This document shows, in pieces, positions 8,462 to 16,882 of a DNA stretch of 29,222 nucleotides (position 1 is its first letter; every line of letters starts with the position of its first letter). Position numbers and translations under genes: made by a program. The stretch spans positions 1 through 29,222 of the forward strand of contig URVW01000025.1 in assembly GCA_900551435.1 (NCBI GenBank), written 5' to 3'. Source of the stretch: an uncultured Faecalibacterium sp. (lineage in GTDB: Bacteria > Bacillota > Clostridia > Oscillospirales > Ruminococcaceae). The notes beneath the pieces are model-generated. The model was given only the letters and a program-made list of their open reading frames with translations, was not told the DNA's origin and did no database searches.

Positions 8462-9889
8462 ATGAGAAAGCGGCTTTCCGCGCTCGTCAGCATCGTTTTG
8501 AGCCTTGCCCTGCTTCTGGGCTGTGTCGGCTGCGGCGGCGCACAAAAAATGCCCACCACCATCACGGTCTGGACCTACTACAGCGGCGACCAGCTGAGCA
8601 GCTTCAACGATCTGGTAGCTCAGTTCAACGCCACCGTCGGCAAGGAAAAGAACATCGTGGTCGAAAGCTCCAATCAGGGCAGCGTCTCTGACTTGGAAGC
8701 CGCTGTCCTGTCCTCCGCCAAGGGCGAGGTCGGTGCAGAAGCCATGCCCAACATCTTCTCCGGCTATGCCGATATGGCCTATTCGCTCGACCAGCTGGGC
8801 GACGTCGTGGACCTTGCCCCCTATCTGACCGAGAGCGAAAAAGCGGCCTATGTGGAGGGCTTCCTTGCGGAAGGCGACCTGATGAACAACGGCGAGCTGA
8901 AAGTGTTCCCCGTTGCAAAATCCACCGAGCTGTTCTATCTGAACGAAACGGACTGGGAGCCGTTCGCCGCCGCCACCGGCGTGACCTACGAGGACCTTTC
9001 CACCGTGGAGGGTCTGGTGGAAGTCTCCCGCAAATACTATGAGTGGACCGACGCCCAGACCGAGACGCCCAACGATGGCAAAGCTTTCTTTGGCCGCGAC
9101 GCGCTGGCCAACTACCTGCTCTGCGGCGCACAGGAGCTGGGCGTGACCATCTTCGACGCCGAGAACGGCGTGATGACCCTGAACTTCGACAAGGACGTGA
9201 TCCGTAAACTGTGGGACAACTACTATGTCCCGTTCGTCAAGGGCTGGTTCGGGGCCAGCGGACGCTTCCGCAGCGATGACGTCAAGACCGGAAACCTGCT
9301 CTCCTACGTTGGTTCTTCGTCCAGTTCCACCTTCTTCCCCACGCAGGTCCTGACCAGCGACACCGAGAGCCACGAGATCGAGCCGACCGTTCTGCCCTGC
9401 CCCAGCTTTGCGGGCTGCAAGCCCATCGCCGCCCAGCAGGGTGCGGGCATGGTCGTGACCAAGGGCACGGAGGATCAGATCAAGGCCAGCGTGGAGTTCC
9501 TGAAGTGGTTCACCCAGCCCGGAAACAACATCTCCTTCTCGGTCAATTCCGGCTATCTGCCCGTGACGCATGAGGCGTCCAGCATGGATGCCATCGAGAG
9601 CACCGGCCTGTCCCTGACGCCCATCATCACCCGTGTGCTGGAACTTTCTTTTGACGCTGTGGAGAACGACGGCGTTTACACGACCCATGCCTTCCCGGAT
9701 GGCTCTGCGGCCCGCAACAAACTGCAGTACGCCATGTCGGACCTTGCCGCCGCAGACCGCGCCACGGTCGAAGAGCGGATCGCCGCCGGCCAGACCCCCG
9801 AGGAAGCTGAAGCGGAATTTTTGACCGACGACTATTTTGACCAGTGGTACGAGACGACCCGTGCCGCACTGGAATCCTTTGCAGGATGA
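8462..9889 (+). CDS. Lipoprotein solute-binding protein (ABC type 1 family), orphan
   Basis: Extracytoplasmic lipoprotein of the sugar/oligosaccharide-binding family of ABC importers (475 residues). A basic N-terminus and hydrophobic stretch lead to a lipobox, with Cys21 (LLGC) or Cys24 (CVGC) as the lipidation site. The mature part begins with TITVWTYYSGDQ, followed by a FNDLVAQFN stretch usual for this family, and later has LKWFTQPGNNISFSVNSGYLPVT, also typical. GAGGAGG lies 10 nt before the ATG. No permease or ATPase gene is near; the next gene, 49 nt downstream, is a membrane GGDEF-EAL sensor. I therefore infer a role as ligand-binding partner of that sensor rather than in transport. The ligand is unknown. 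Confidence 0.85.
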   Translation: MRKRLSALVSIVLSLALLLGCVGCGGAQKMPTTITVWTYYSGDQLSSFNDLVAQFNATVGKEKNIVVESSNQGSVSDLEAAVLSSAKGEVGAEAMPNIFSGYADMAYSLDQLGDVVDLAPYLTESEKAAYVEGFLAEGDLMNNGELKVFPVAKSTELFYLNETDWEPFAAATGVTYEDLSTVEGLVEVSRKYYEWTDAQTETPNDGKAFFGRDALANYLLCGAQELGVTIFDAENGVMTLNFDKDVIRKLWDNYYVPFVKGWFGASGRFRSDDVKTGNLLSYVGSSSSSTFFPTQVLTSDTESHEIEPTVLPCPSFAGCKPIAAQQGAGMVVTKGTEDQIKASVEFLKWFTQPGNNISFSVNSGYLPVTHEASSMDAIESTGLSLTPIITRVLELSFDAVENDGVYTTHAFPDGSAARNKLQYAMSDLAAADRATVEERIAAGQTPEEAEAEFLTDDYFDQWYETTRAALESFAG

Positions 9890-9938
9890 TCTGTTTTATC
9901 GCAAATTCGCAGTTTTTAGAAAGGAGCATCCGGTCCCC

Positions 9939-12900
9939 ATGCAGGTTTCTCTTTCGCACAAAAAGCCGGAGAGTTCCTCCGAAAAATCCATCTTCGGCAC
10001 GATCTTCAGTTCCATGCTGGTGGTCCTGCTGATCGAAGTGCTGTTGCTGGTGGCCTCGATCTACCTCATGCGGGTCGGCCCTCAGCTGGATCAAAACGCC
10101 GAGGACATTCTCGCCATGCAGGTCGAGACCCGAGGCGGCTACATTCAGTCCCAGCTCCTTGAGGCGCAGGAACTGAGCAGCCTTTCCACCCGCATCAACA
10201 CTCTGACCGAAGAGCTTTTAGCCGATGGCACGATCTCCTTGGACACGCTGGACAGCGGCAGCGAAGCCGCGCTCCCGCTTCTGAAAGCGGCCACGCCCAG
10301 GCTGATCTCGACCCTGCGCTCCCGGCCCGTCACCGGTATTTTTCTGGTCCTGAACACCCACGATCTGGACCAGCGCCAGACCGGCGAGCGGATGCCCGTG
10401 GTCTACCTGCGCGACCTTGACCCGGACGCCCCGCCCTCGGACAACAACTCGGACCTGATGTTCGAGCGCGCCCCCGCCCAGCTCGTTCAGGGCCAGAGTA
10501 TCTACACCGATAAAAGCTGGAAACCCGCCATCGCCTACCGGGCGCTGGGCAAGGGCAGCCTGTTGTATCCGCCATTTCAGGCGGCCTATCAGGACGAAGT
10601 CAAGCTCGACGCAGCGGCTTACGGCTACTGGACCACAAGTTCCTACATTCTGACCGGCGACACCCGGCCCGCCATCGCCTACAGCCAGCCGCTCATCCTG
10701 CCGGACGGGACGGTCTACGGCGTCATCGGCGTTGAAATTTTGACGAGCTATCTCACCGACCGGCTCCCCTACGGAGAGCTTCAGTCGGACAACAGCGGCA
10801 GTTATTTTCTTGCATTTTCGGACGATGCATCGTCTAACATCGACAAACTGTCTCTCACACCGATACTTTCCAGCACGCAGACGTCCGCTTTGAGCAGCCT
10901 TTCCTCGCCGCTGCAGTTCAACCGCAAGGATAAATGCTACCGCATGTCCCAAGCCGGCTCCGCCTACATCTCGTCCATCGTCTCCTTGGAGCTTTACAGC
11001 CGGAACGCCCCCTTCTCGAACGAACAGTGGTGTCTGGTGGGCGTTGTGCCCACCTCCCATCTTTTCGCGTTCTCCCAGCGGGTCCAGCAGCTGCTCTTTT
11101 TGACCGTGCTGCTGACCCTTATCGTCGGCTTTTCCGCCAGCTGGCTCATCAGTGAGCGGATGTCGAAGCCGGTCACCCAGCTTTCCGCTGAGGTGGAAGC
11201 CGCTCAGGCACAGGCCGACACCCTGCCCCACCTTTCCAAGACCGGCATCGCCGAGGTCGATCAATTTGCGTCGGCCATCACCCAGCTCAGCACCGATGTG
11301 CTGGCCTCGTCCACCCGCTTCCTGCGCATCATGGAGATGGCCAGTGTCGAGCTGGCCGGTTACGAACTGCGCGGCGATATCCTGTATACCACCGACAATT
11401 TCTTCCCGATGCTGGGCCTGAAAAAGCCCGCTGATCTGACGCCGGAAAGCTTCCGCGCCCAGATCGCCCAGCTGGAAAAGACGCACCTTTACCGCACCAC
11501 GCCAAACCGGAGCCGCATCTTTGCCATCCCGCAGAGCGACGGCAGCACCCAGTACATCATTCTCCGCGTGACCCATATCGCGTCGGAAACGCCTTCGGAA
11601 GTCGGTATGCTCGAGGACTGCACCTCCCCCATGCTGGAACAACAGCGCATCGAGCACGAGCGCGACTACGATATGCTGACCGGGCTGTACAGCCGTCAGG
11701 CGTTCAACCGCGTCTGCAACGAGCTGTTTGCCCAGCCGGAAAAGCTGGGCTGTGCGGCCCTGCTGATGATGGACCTCGACAACCTCAAGCGCATCAACGA
11801 CACCTACGGCCACGACTGGGGCGACCAGTACATCCGCCAGACCGGCCAGTGCTTCACGGCCAATACCCCCGTCGGGACCATCTGCTCCCGCCTGTCCGGC
11901 GACGAATTTTTGCTGCTATTCTACGGCTATCGATCGCAGGAGGAGATCCGTGTCCATCTGAACCACCTCAACCAAGCGCTGCACGCCAGCCGCACCACGC
12001 TGCCCAACGGACGGACCCTGAACATCAGCATTTCGGGCGGTGTTGCGTGGTATCCGGAAGACGGCCGCGACCTCAAGACCCTGAAGAAATACGCCGACTT
12101 CGCGATGTATCAGGTCAAGCAGTCCCACAAGGGCCGTATGAGCGATTTCGACATCGGCATGTATCACCGCGAGGAGTATGCCGCCCAGACCCAGCGTGAC
12201 TTTGAGACGATGCTCAAGGAAGAGCTGGTCACCTATTACTTCCAGCCCATCTTCTCGGCCCAGAACGGCCAGATCACCGCCTACGAAGCCCTGATGCGGG
12301 TCAATATGCCCACGCTCCACTCGCCTTCGCAGGTCATGACGCTGGCCCACGAGCTGGACCGTCTGTATGACATCGAGCGCCTGACCGTGTTCAAATCCAG
12401 CGAATGTTTCACGCAGCTGCAGCAAAAACATCTGATCCGGAAAGACGCTCTGCTCTTCCTCAACTCCATCGCGAACATCAGCGTGACCGACGCCGACAGC
12501 GCCGAATATGTCCGCCGCTATCCCGAACTGCTCAAGCAGCTGGTGGTGGAGATCACCGAACAGGAAGAGCTGGACCATGAATGTCTGGAGCGGAAGCGGA
12601 ACGTCCCGGGCTTTTCGGGCGCGTTTGCGCTGGACGATTACGGCAGCGGCTACAGCAACGAGATCAATCTGCTGGAACTGTCGCCCCGGTACATCAAGAT
12701 CGATATCTCCATTATCCGCGGCATCGACACCGACCGCGACAAACAGCAGATCGTTTCCAACATCGTGGCCTATGCCCATGCCCGCAGCATGAAGCTCATT
12801 GCGGAGGGCATCGAGAACGACGCCGAACTGCGCAAGGTCATCGACCTTGGCGTGGACCTGCTGCAGGGCTTCTATCTCAGCCGCCCCGCCGCCGTTCCGA

Positions 12901-12968
12901 CGCCCATCGCGCCCCAAGCGCTGGAGACCATCCGCGAACTGTACTCCCGGCGTTCCAGCATCGGCTGA
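9939..12968 (+). CDS. Membrane sensor protein with GGDEF and EAL domains
   Basis: Predicted cyclic-di-GMP phosphodiesterase with an extracytoplasmic sensor. The 1009 residues contain a transmembrane helix (about 22-45), an external region of about 335 residues that looks like a Cache-type sensor, a second helix (about 383-406), a HAMP/linker segment, a GGDEF domain and a C-terminal EAL domain. The GGDEF motif is SGDEF (653-657) and lacks the RxxD inhibitory site, so cyclase activity is uncertain. The EAL domain keeps the expected catalytic residues: Glu783 (EALMR), the LNS asparagine, EITE, Asp899-Asp900 and Glu956. The ATG at 9939 has AAGGAG 12 nt upstream; an in-frame upstream extension overlaps the previous gene and is unlikely. 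It is probably co-transcribed with the lipoprotein gene. Confidence 0.9.
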   Translation: MQVSLSHKKPESSSEKSIFGTIFSSMLVVLLIEVLLLVASIYLMRVGPQLDQNAEDILAMQVETRGGYIQSQLLEAQELSSLSTRINTLTEELLADGTISLDTLDSGSEAALPLLKAATPRLISTLRSRPVTGIFLVLNTHDLDQRQTGERMPVVYLRDLDPDAPPSDNNSDLMFERAPAQLVQGQSIYTDKSWKPAIAYRALGKGSLLYPPFQAAYQDEVKLDAAAYGYWTTSSYILTGDTRPAIAYSQPLILPDGTVYGVIGVEILTSYLTDRLPYGELQSDNSGSYFLAFSDDASSNIDKLSLTPILSSTQTSALSSLSSPLQFNRKDKCYRMSQAGSAYISSIVSLELYSRNAPFSNEQWCLVGVVPTSHLFAFSQRVQQLLFLTVLLTLIVGFSASWLISERMSKPVTQLSAEVEAAQAQADTLPHLSKTGIAEVDQFASAITQLSTDVLASSTRFLRIMEMASVELAGYELRGDILYTTDNFFPMLGLKKPADLTPESFRAQIAQLEKTHLYRTTPNRSRIFAIPQSDGSTQYIILRVTHIASETPSEVGMLEDCTSPMLEQQRIEHERDYDMLTGLYSRQAFNRVCNELFAQPEKLGCAALLMMDLDNLKRINDTYGHDWGDQYIRQTGQCFTANTPVGTICSRLSGDEFLLLFYGYRSQEEIRVHLNHLNQALHASRTTLPNGRTLNISISGGVAWYPEDGRDLKTLKKYADFAMYQVKQSHKGRMSDFDIGMYHREEYAAQTQRDFETMLKEELVTYYFQPIFSAQNGQITAYEALMRVNMPTLHSPSQVMTLAHELDRLYDIERLTVFKSSECFTQLQQKHLIRKDALLFLNSIANISVTDADSAEYVRRYPELLKQLVVEITEQEELDHECLERKRNVPGFSGAFALDDYGSGYSNEINLLELSPRYIKIDISIIRGIDTDRDKQQIVSNIVAYAHARSMKLIAEGIENDAELRKVIDLGVDLLQGFYLSRPAAVPTPIAPQALETIRELYSRRSSIG

Positions 12969-12988
12969 CCTTTTTCATTCTGACGAAC

Positions 12989-13031
12989 GACCCTCTCCGC
13001 CCTGTTCTGCAGGTCCGGGGAGGGTCCTTTT
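12989..13031 (+). terminator. Probable terminator after the GGDEF-EAL gene
   Basis: GACCCTCTCC (12989-12998) pairs with GGGGAGGGTC (13017-13026) with one T-G wobble, then CTTTT. The T-run is short. The ribosome binding site of the next gene (AAGGAGG, 13032-13038) follows directly, so read-through is possible. Confidence 0.55.
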
Positions 13032-13043
13032 AAGGAGGCCCCT

Positions 13044-15548
13044 ATGAACGAACCCAAGACTGCCATCCCCTCCGCCATCCGGGTGCGGGGCGCGCGGGTC
13101 CACAACCTGAAGAACATCGACGTTGATGTTCCGCTTCATCAGATCGTCGGCATCGCGGGCGTTTCCGGCTCCGGCAAATCCTCGCTGGCGCTGGGCGTCC
13201 TCTACGCCGAAGGCTCCCGCCGCTATCTGGAAGCGCTTTCCACCTACACACGGCGGCGGATGACACAGGCCGAAAAGGCGCAGGTCGATGAGATCCGCTA
13301 CGTCCCGGCGGCGCTGGCGCTCCATCAGCGGCCCGGAGTCCCCGGCATCCGCAGCACCTTCGGCACGATGACCGAACTGCTGAACTCTCTACGGCTGATG
13401 TTCTCCCGCCTGTCCTGCTATCCCTGCCCCAACGGGCACATGGTCCCGCCTTCCCTCTGCATCGCGGCGGAGCAGCCGCTCATCTGCCCGGTGTGCGGGG
13501 CGGCAGTCACGCCGCTTTCGGCAGAGGAATTTTCGTTCAACAGCACCGGGGCCTGTCCCCGCTGTGACGGGACCGGCATCGTCCGAGTCGTGGATGAATC
13601 GACTCTCGTCCCGGACGAATCGCTTTCCATCAACGAAGGCGCGGTCCTGCCGTGGCAGACTTTGATGTGGTCGCTGATGAAGGAGATCGCCGAAAAAATG
13701 GGCGTGCGCACGAATGTTCCGTTCCGCGAGCTGACCCCCGAAGAGCGCGAGATGGTGTTCCACGGCCCCGCCAAAAAGGTGCATCTGCTCTATCAGAACC
13801 AAAAGACCGGAGCCGCCGGAGAGCTGGATTTCACCTATTTCAATGCCACCTACACCGTCGAGAACGCCTTGGCCAAAGTCACCGACGAAAAGGGCATGAA
13901 GCGGGTGGAAAAGTTCCTGAAGCAGGGACCCTGCCCGGACTGCGGCGGCTCGCGGCTGTCGGCGGCGGCCCGCGCGCCCAGACTGCGGGGCATCGGGCTG
14001 GACGAAGCCTGTCGGATGACACTGGTGGAGCTGGTGGAGTGGGTCAAGGGCGTTCCGGCGTCCCTTCCCGAGGAGATGCGCCCCATGGCCGAGAGCATCT
14101 GCGAGTCCTTCCACGCCACCGCCGCCCGCCTGATGGACCTCGGCTTGGGCTACCTCTCGCTGGACCGCGAAGCTGCCACCCTTTCCACCGGCGAGCGCCA
14201 GCGGGTCCAGCTGGCCCGAAGCGTCCGCAACCGCACGACCGGCGTTCTCTATGTGCTGGACGAGCCGTCCATCGGACTGCATCCCTCCAACATCGAGGGT
14301 CTGCGCGGCGTGATGCGGGACCTCATCGCGGACGGAAACTCCATCGTGCTGGTGGACCACGACACTGAAATTTTGAAGGATTCCGACTGGCTCATCGAGA
14401 TGGGACCCGGTGCGGGCGAAAACGGCGGGGCCATCCTCGCGCAGGGGACGGTCCCACAGATCATCGAGAACGGCGCTTCCAAGATCGGGCCGTTCCTGCG
14501 CTCGCTCCACCGGATGGAAGTGCGGCCCGTCACTCCCGCCGCCGAGCTGTTCGCGGAAGGGGCCATCACGCTGGACACCCGCACCCTGCACACCGTCAAG
14601 CCCCTGCACGTTGTTCTGCCCAAGGGGCGGCTGACCGTTGTGACCGGCGTTTCGGGTTCCGGCAAGACCACCATGGTGCTGGAAAGTCTCATTCCGGCGC
14701 TGAATGCATCCATCTCCGGCACGGCTCTGCCCGCCCACATCGAAGCCATCGACGCTCCGGGCATCCGGCAGGTCAAGCTCATCGACGCCACGCCCATCGG
14801 CATCAATGTGCGCTCCACCGTCGCCACCTACGCGAACGTTCACGACGAACTGCGCAAAATTTTTGCCCGCACCCCGGCCAGTAAGGAAAAAGGCTACAAG
14901 GCCGGTGACTTTTCCTATAACACCGGCCGTCTGCGCTGTCCCACCTGCGACGGCACGGGCACGATCAGCTTGGACATCCAGTTCCTGCCAGATGTCGAGG
15001 TCACCTGCCCGGACTGCGGCGGTTCCCGCTACCAGAAAGATGCCGCGTCGCTCTTCCGGGTCCGGAAAGACGGCACGACCGGCGAAAGTCTGCCCCGCCT
15101 GATGGAGATGAGCGTGGACGAAGCGCTTTTCGCCTGTTCGGACCTGAAACTGGTCGCCAGCCGGTTACAGACCCTTTCCGACTTGGGCTTGGGCTATCTG
15201 ACCCTTGGCGAAGCAACGCCCAGCCTTTCGGGCGGCGAGGCCCAGCGGCTCAAGCTGGCCAGCGAGATGGGGCGCGGCCAGTCCGACACCGTGTTCGTTT
15301 TTGACGAACCCACCATCGGTCTGCATCCGCTGGACGTCCAGACCTTGTTACAGGTGTTCCAGCGGCTCATCGACAGCGGCGCAACGGTCGTGGTCATCGA
15401 GCACGACCTCGACGTGATCCGTAACGCCGATTATCTCATCGATATGGGACCCGGCGGCGGAGAAGCCGGCGGCCGCATCGTTGCCGCCGGGACCCCCGCC
15501 GAAGTGGCACAAAACCCGGAGAGCATCACGGGAAAATATCTGCGGTGA
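13044..15548 (+). CDS. UvrA2-like ABC ATPase (excinuclease subunit A paralogue)
   Basis: DNA-binding tandem ABC ATPase of the UvrA family. Both nucleotide sites are complete. NBD1 has GVSGSGKS at residue 39, signature LSTGE at 380 and Walker B Asp406-Glu407. NBD2 has GVSGSGKT at 535, LSGGE at 728 and Walker B Asp754. The C-terminal damage-sensing zinc finger is present (Cys632, 635, 655, 658). At 834 residues it is about 100 shorter than canonical UvrA. The gap is just after the first cysteine cluster, where the UvrB-binding domain normally lies; only about 15 residues separate CPNGH from CPVCG. This matches UvrA2/DrrC-type proteins linked to tolerance of DNA-binding drugs. AAGGAGG lies 5 nt before the ATG. 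A separate true uvrA is expected elsewhere. Confidence 0.88.
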   Translation: MNEPKTAIPSAIRVRGARVHNLKNIDVDVPLHQIVGIAGVSGSGKSSLALGVLYAEGSRRYLEALSTYTRRRMTQAEKAQVDEIRYVPAALALHQRPGVPGIRSTFGTMTELLNSLRLMFSRLSCYPCPNGHMVPPSLCIAAEQPLICPVCGAAVTPLSAEEFSFNSTGACPRCDGTGIVRVVDESTLVPDESLSINEGAVLPWQTLMWSLMKEIAEKMGVRTNVPFRELTPEEREMVFHGPAKKVHLLYQNQKTGAAGELDFTYFNATYTVENALAKVTDEKGMKRVEKFLKQGPCPDCGGSRLSAAARAPRLRGIGLDEACRMTLVELVEWVKGVPASLPEEMRPMAESICESFHATAARLMDLGLGYLSLDREAATLSTGERQRVQLARSVRNRTTGVLYVLDEPSIGLHPSNIEGLRGVMRDLIADGNSIVLVDHDTEILKDSDWLIEMGPGAGENGGAILAQGTVPQIIENGASKIGPFLRSLHRMEVRPVTPAAELFAEGAITLDTRTLHTVKPLHVVLPKGRLTVVTGVSGSGKTTMVLESLIPALNASISGTALPAHIEAIDAPGIRQVKLIDATPIGINVRSTVATYANVHDELRKIFARTPASKEKGYKAGDFSYNTGRLRCPTCDGTGTISLDIQFLPDVEVTCPDCGGSRYQKDAASLFRVRKDGTTGESLPRLMEMSVDEALFACSDLKLVASRLQTLSDLGLGYLTLGEATPSLSGGEAQRLKLASEMGRGQSDTVFVFDEPTIGLHPLDVQTLLQVFQRLIDSGATVVVIEHDLDVIRNADYLIDMGPGGGEAGGRIVAAGTPAEVAQNPESITGKYLR

Positions 15549-15579
15549 CCCTCTCAGGCAAAGCGCTGTTGCCGAAACG

Positions 15580-15881
15580 AACCTCTCCGTCATCGCTGAC
15601 GCGATGCCACCTCTCCTGATAGGAGAGGCCTTGGCAGGTCGGGCAACCCCTGCTGGACGCCTAAAGTTATCGATAGCATAAATAATAGTGCTCCGCTGTC
15701 TCGGTGCACAGCATCTATACGAATGCCCTTGGTTAGAGCGTAGTATAGATGTTGTTTGTCTTGATAGCGGAGCACTTCCGTTTTAGGTTTCGAGAAACTC
15801 AATTCATCCAGCAGGACCAAAACCGACATGCCAATGGCTCCCCTACTTAGGGGAGCTGTCACCGAAGGTGACTGAGAGGTT
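15580..15881. repeat. MITE-like non-coding repeat element, copy 1
   Basis: A 302-bp element bounded by inverted AACCTCTC (15580-15587) and GAGAGGTT (15874-15881), closely similar to 23160-23460. Inside are a CCTCTCCT/AGGAGAGG hairpin (15610-15628), a long inverted repeat GTGCTCCGCT (15688-15697) with AGCGGAGCAC (15766-15775), a nested hairpin CATCTATAC/GTATAGATG (15712-15751), a GCTCCCCTA/TAGGGGAGC hairpin (15837-15856) and GTCACC/GGTGAC (15858-15872). It encodes no convincing protein and no clear target duplication flanks it. It fills the gap between the UvrA2-like gene and the methyltransferase gene, whose last codons lie inside its right end. The 31 bp to its left begin with CCCTCTCAGGC, possibly a remnant of another end. 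Confidence 0.85.
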
Positions 15882-16701
15882 TCCCCAGCTGCCAGAACGC
15901 CACGGCGCTTGCCGCCGCAACGTTCAGCGAATCGACCCCGTGGGACATCGGGATCTTGACCGTGTAATCACAGGCCGCGATGGTTGAATGCGCCAGCCCG
16001 TCGCCCTCGGTCCCCAACACGATGGCCAGCTTCGGTTCGGCGGCAAGGGCTTCGTCGTCGATGCTCACCGAGCGGTCGCTCAGCGCCATGGCCGCAGTCT
16101 TGAAGCCCAGCGCATGGAGCTGCGCCATCCCCTTTTCGGGCCAATCCGCCGGAGTTTCGCCGATCTGCGCCCAAGGGACCTGAAACACCGTGCCCATGCT
16201 CACCCGCACCGCACGGCGGCACAGCGGGTCACAGCAGGAAGGGTTGATGAGCACGGCATCCATATTCAGCGCCGCCGCGCTGCGGAAGATGGCGCCCACA
16301 TTGGTAGAATCCACGATGCCTTCCAGCACCGCCACCCGGCGGGCATTCCGGCACAGCTCCTCAACGCTGCGGGGAGCCGGACGCCGGAACGCGCACAGCA
16401 CGCCGCGGGTCAGTTCAAAGCCGGTCAGCGAGGCCAGCACCTCCCGGTCGGCCGTGTAGACCGGCGCATCGCCGCAGCGGGTCAAGATCTCCGCCGCCGG
16501 ACCCGTGATCTGCTTGCGTTCCATCAGCAGCGAGAGCGGCTGATACCCTGCATCCAGCGCCCGGGAGATGACTTTGGGGCTTTCTGCGATAAAAATGCCT
16601 TTTTCCGGCTCCAGCCGATTGCGCAGCTGATTCTGCGTCAGGCGGGCATAGGGGTCCAGCTCCGGCGCTTGAAGGTCCGTGATCTCGACGATGTTCGGCA
16701 T
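15859..16701 (-). CDS. SpoU/TrmH-family RNA 2'-O-methyltransferase
   Basis: Methylates a ribose in rRNA or tRNA using S-adenosylmethionine. The 280-residue protein has an N-terminal substrate-binding domain (LTQNQLRNR, EKGIFIAESPKVI) and a C-terminal knotted SPOUT domain with motif 1 NVGAIFRSAAAL, motif 2 IVLGTEGDGL and motif 3 IPMSHGVDSLNVAAA. The target nucleotide cannot be deduced. The start at 16701 is set by AAAGGAGA 8 nt upstream; a longer frame to 16758 would overlap the promoter. The final residues, PLSHLR and stop, are encoded by the end of the repeat element, so the native C-terminus was probably slightly different. The gene is divergent from the DUF1275 gene. Confidence 0.88.
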   Translation of the reverse strand: MPNIVEITDLQAPELDPYARLTQNQLRNRLEPEKGIFIAESPKVISRALDAGYQPLSLLMERKQITGPAAEILTRCGDAPVYTADREVLASLTGFELTRGVLCAFRRPAPRSVEELCRNARRVAVLEGIVDSTNVGAIFRSAAALNMDAVLINPSCCDPLCRRAVRVSMGTVFQVPWAQIGETPADWPEKGMAQLHALGFKTAAMALSDRSVSIDDEALAAEPKLAIVLGTEGDGLAHSTIAACDYTVKIPMSHGVDSLNVAAASAVAFWQLGKPLSHLR

Positions 16702-16734
16702 GAGAATCTCTCCTTTGATTCCAAAATTATATTT

Positions 16735-16763
16735 ATTGTACCACATCCCGCCCTGCATTGCAA
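16735..16763 (-). promoter_or_regulatory. Promoter of the RNA methyltransferase gene
   Basis: Minus strand TTGCAA (16758-16763), 17-bp spacer, TACAAT (16735-16740) with an extended -10 TGG. Confidence 0.75.
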
Positions 16764-16822
16764 AAAACGGGCAGGCATATCCGATTCACATAGTCATCCT
16801 GTCCAAAAAACATCTTCAGATT

Positions 16823-16851
16823 TTGACAAATCCGACAAAATGCGTTATAGT
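16823..16851 (+). promoter_or_regulatory. Promoter of the DUF1275 gene
   Basis: Consensus TTGACA (16823-16828), 17-bp spacer, TATAGT (16846-16851). It is 31 bp upstream of the GTG start, back to back with the methyltransferase promoter. Confidence 0.85.
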
Positions 16852-16882
16852 AAACAGGAACTTGCAATGAGGAGGAATTTTC

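Noticed and set aside
15590..15862. 90-codon open frame on the minus strand across repeat copy 1
   Set aside because: The corresponding frame in copy 2 contains stops, the region consists of hairpins, and there is no ribosome binding site; the similarity between copies is explained by the DNA repeat.
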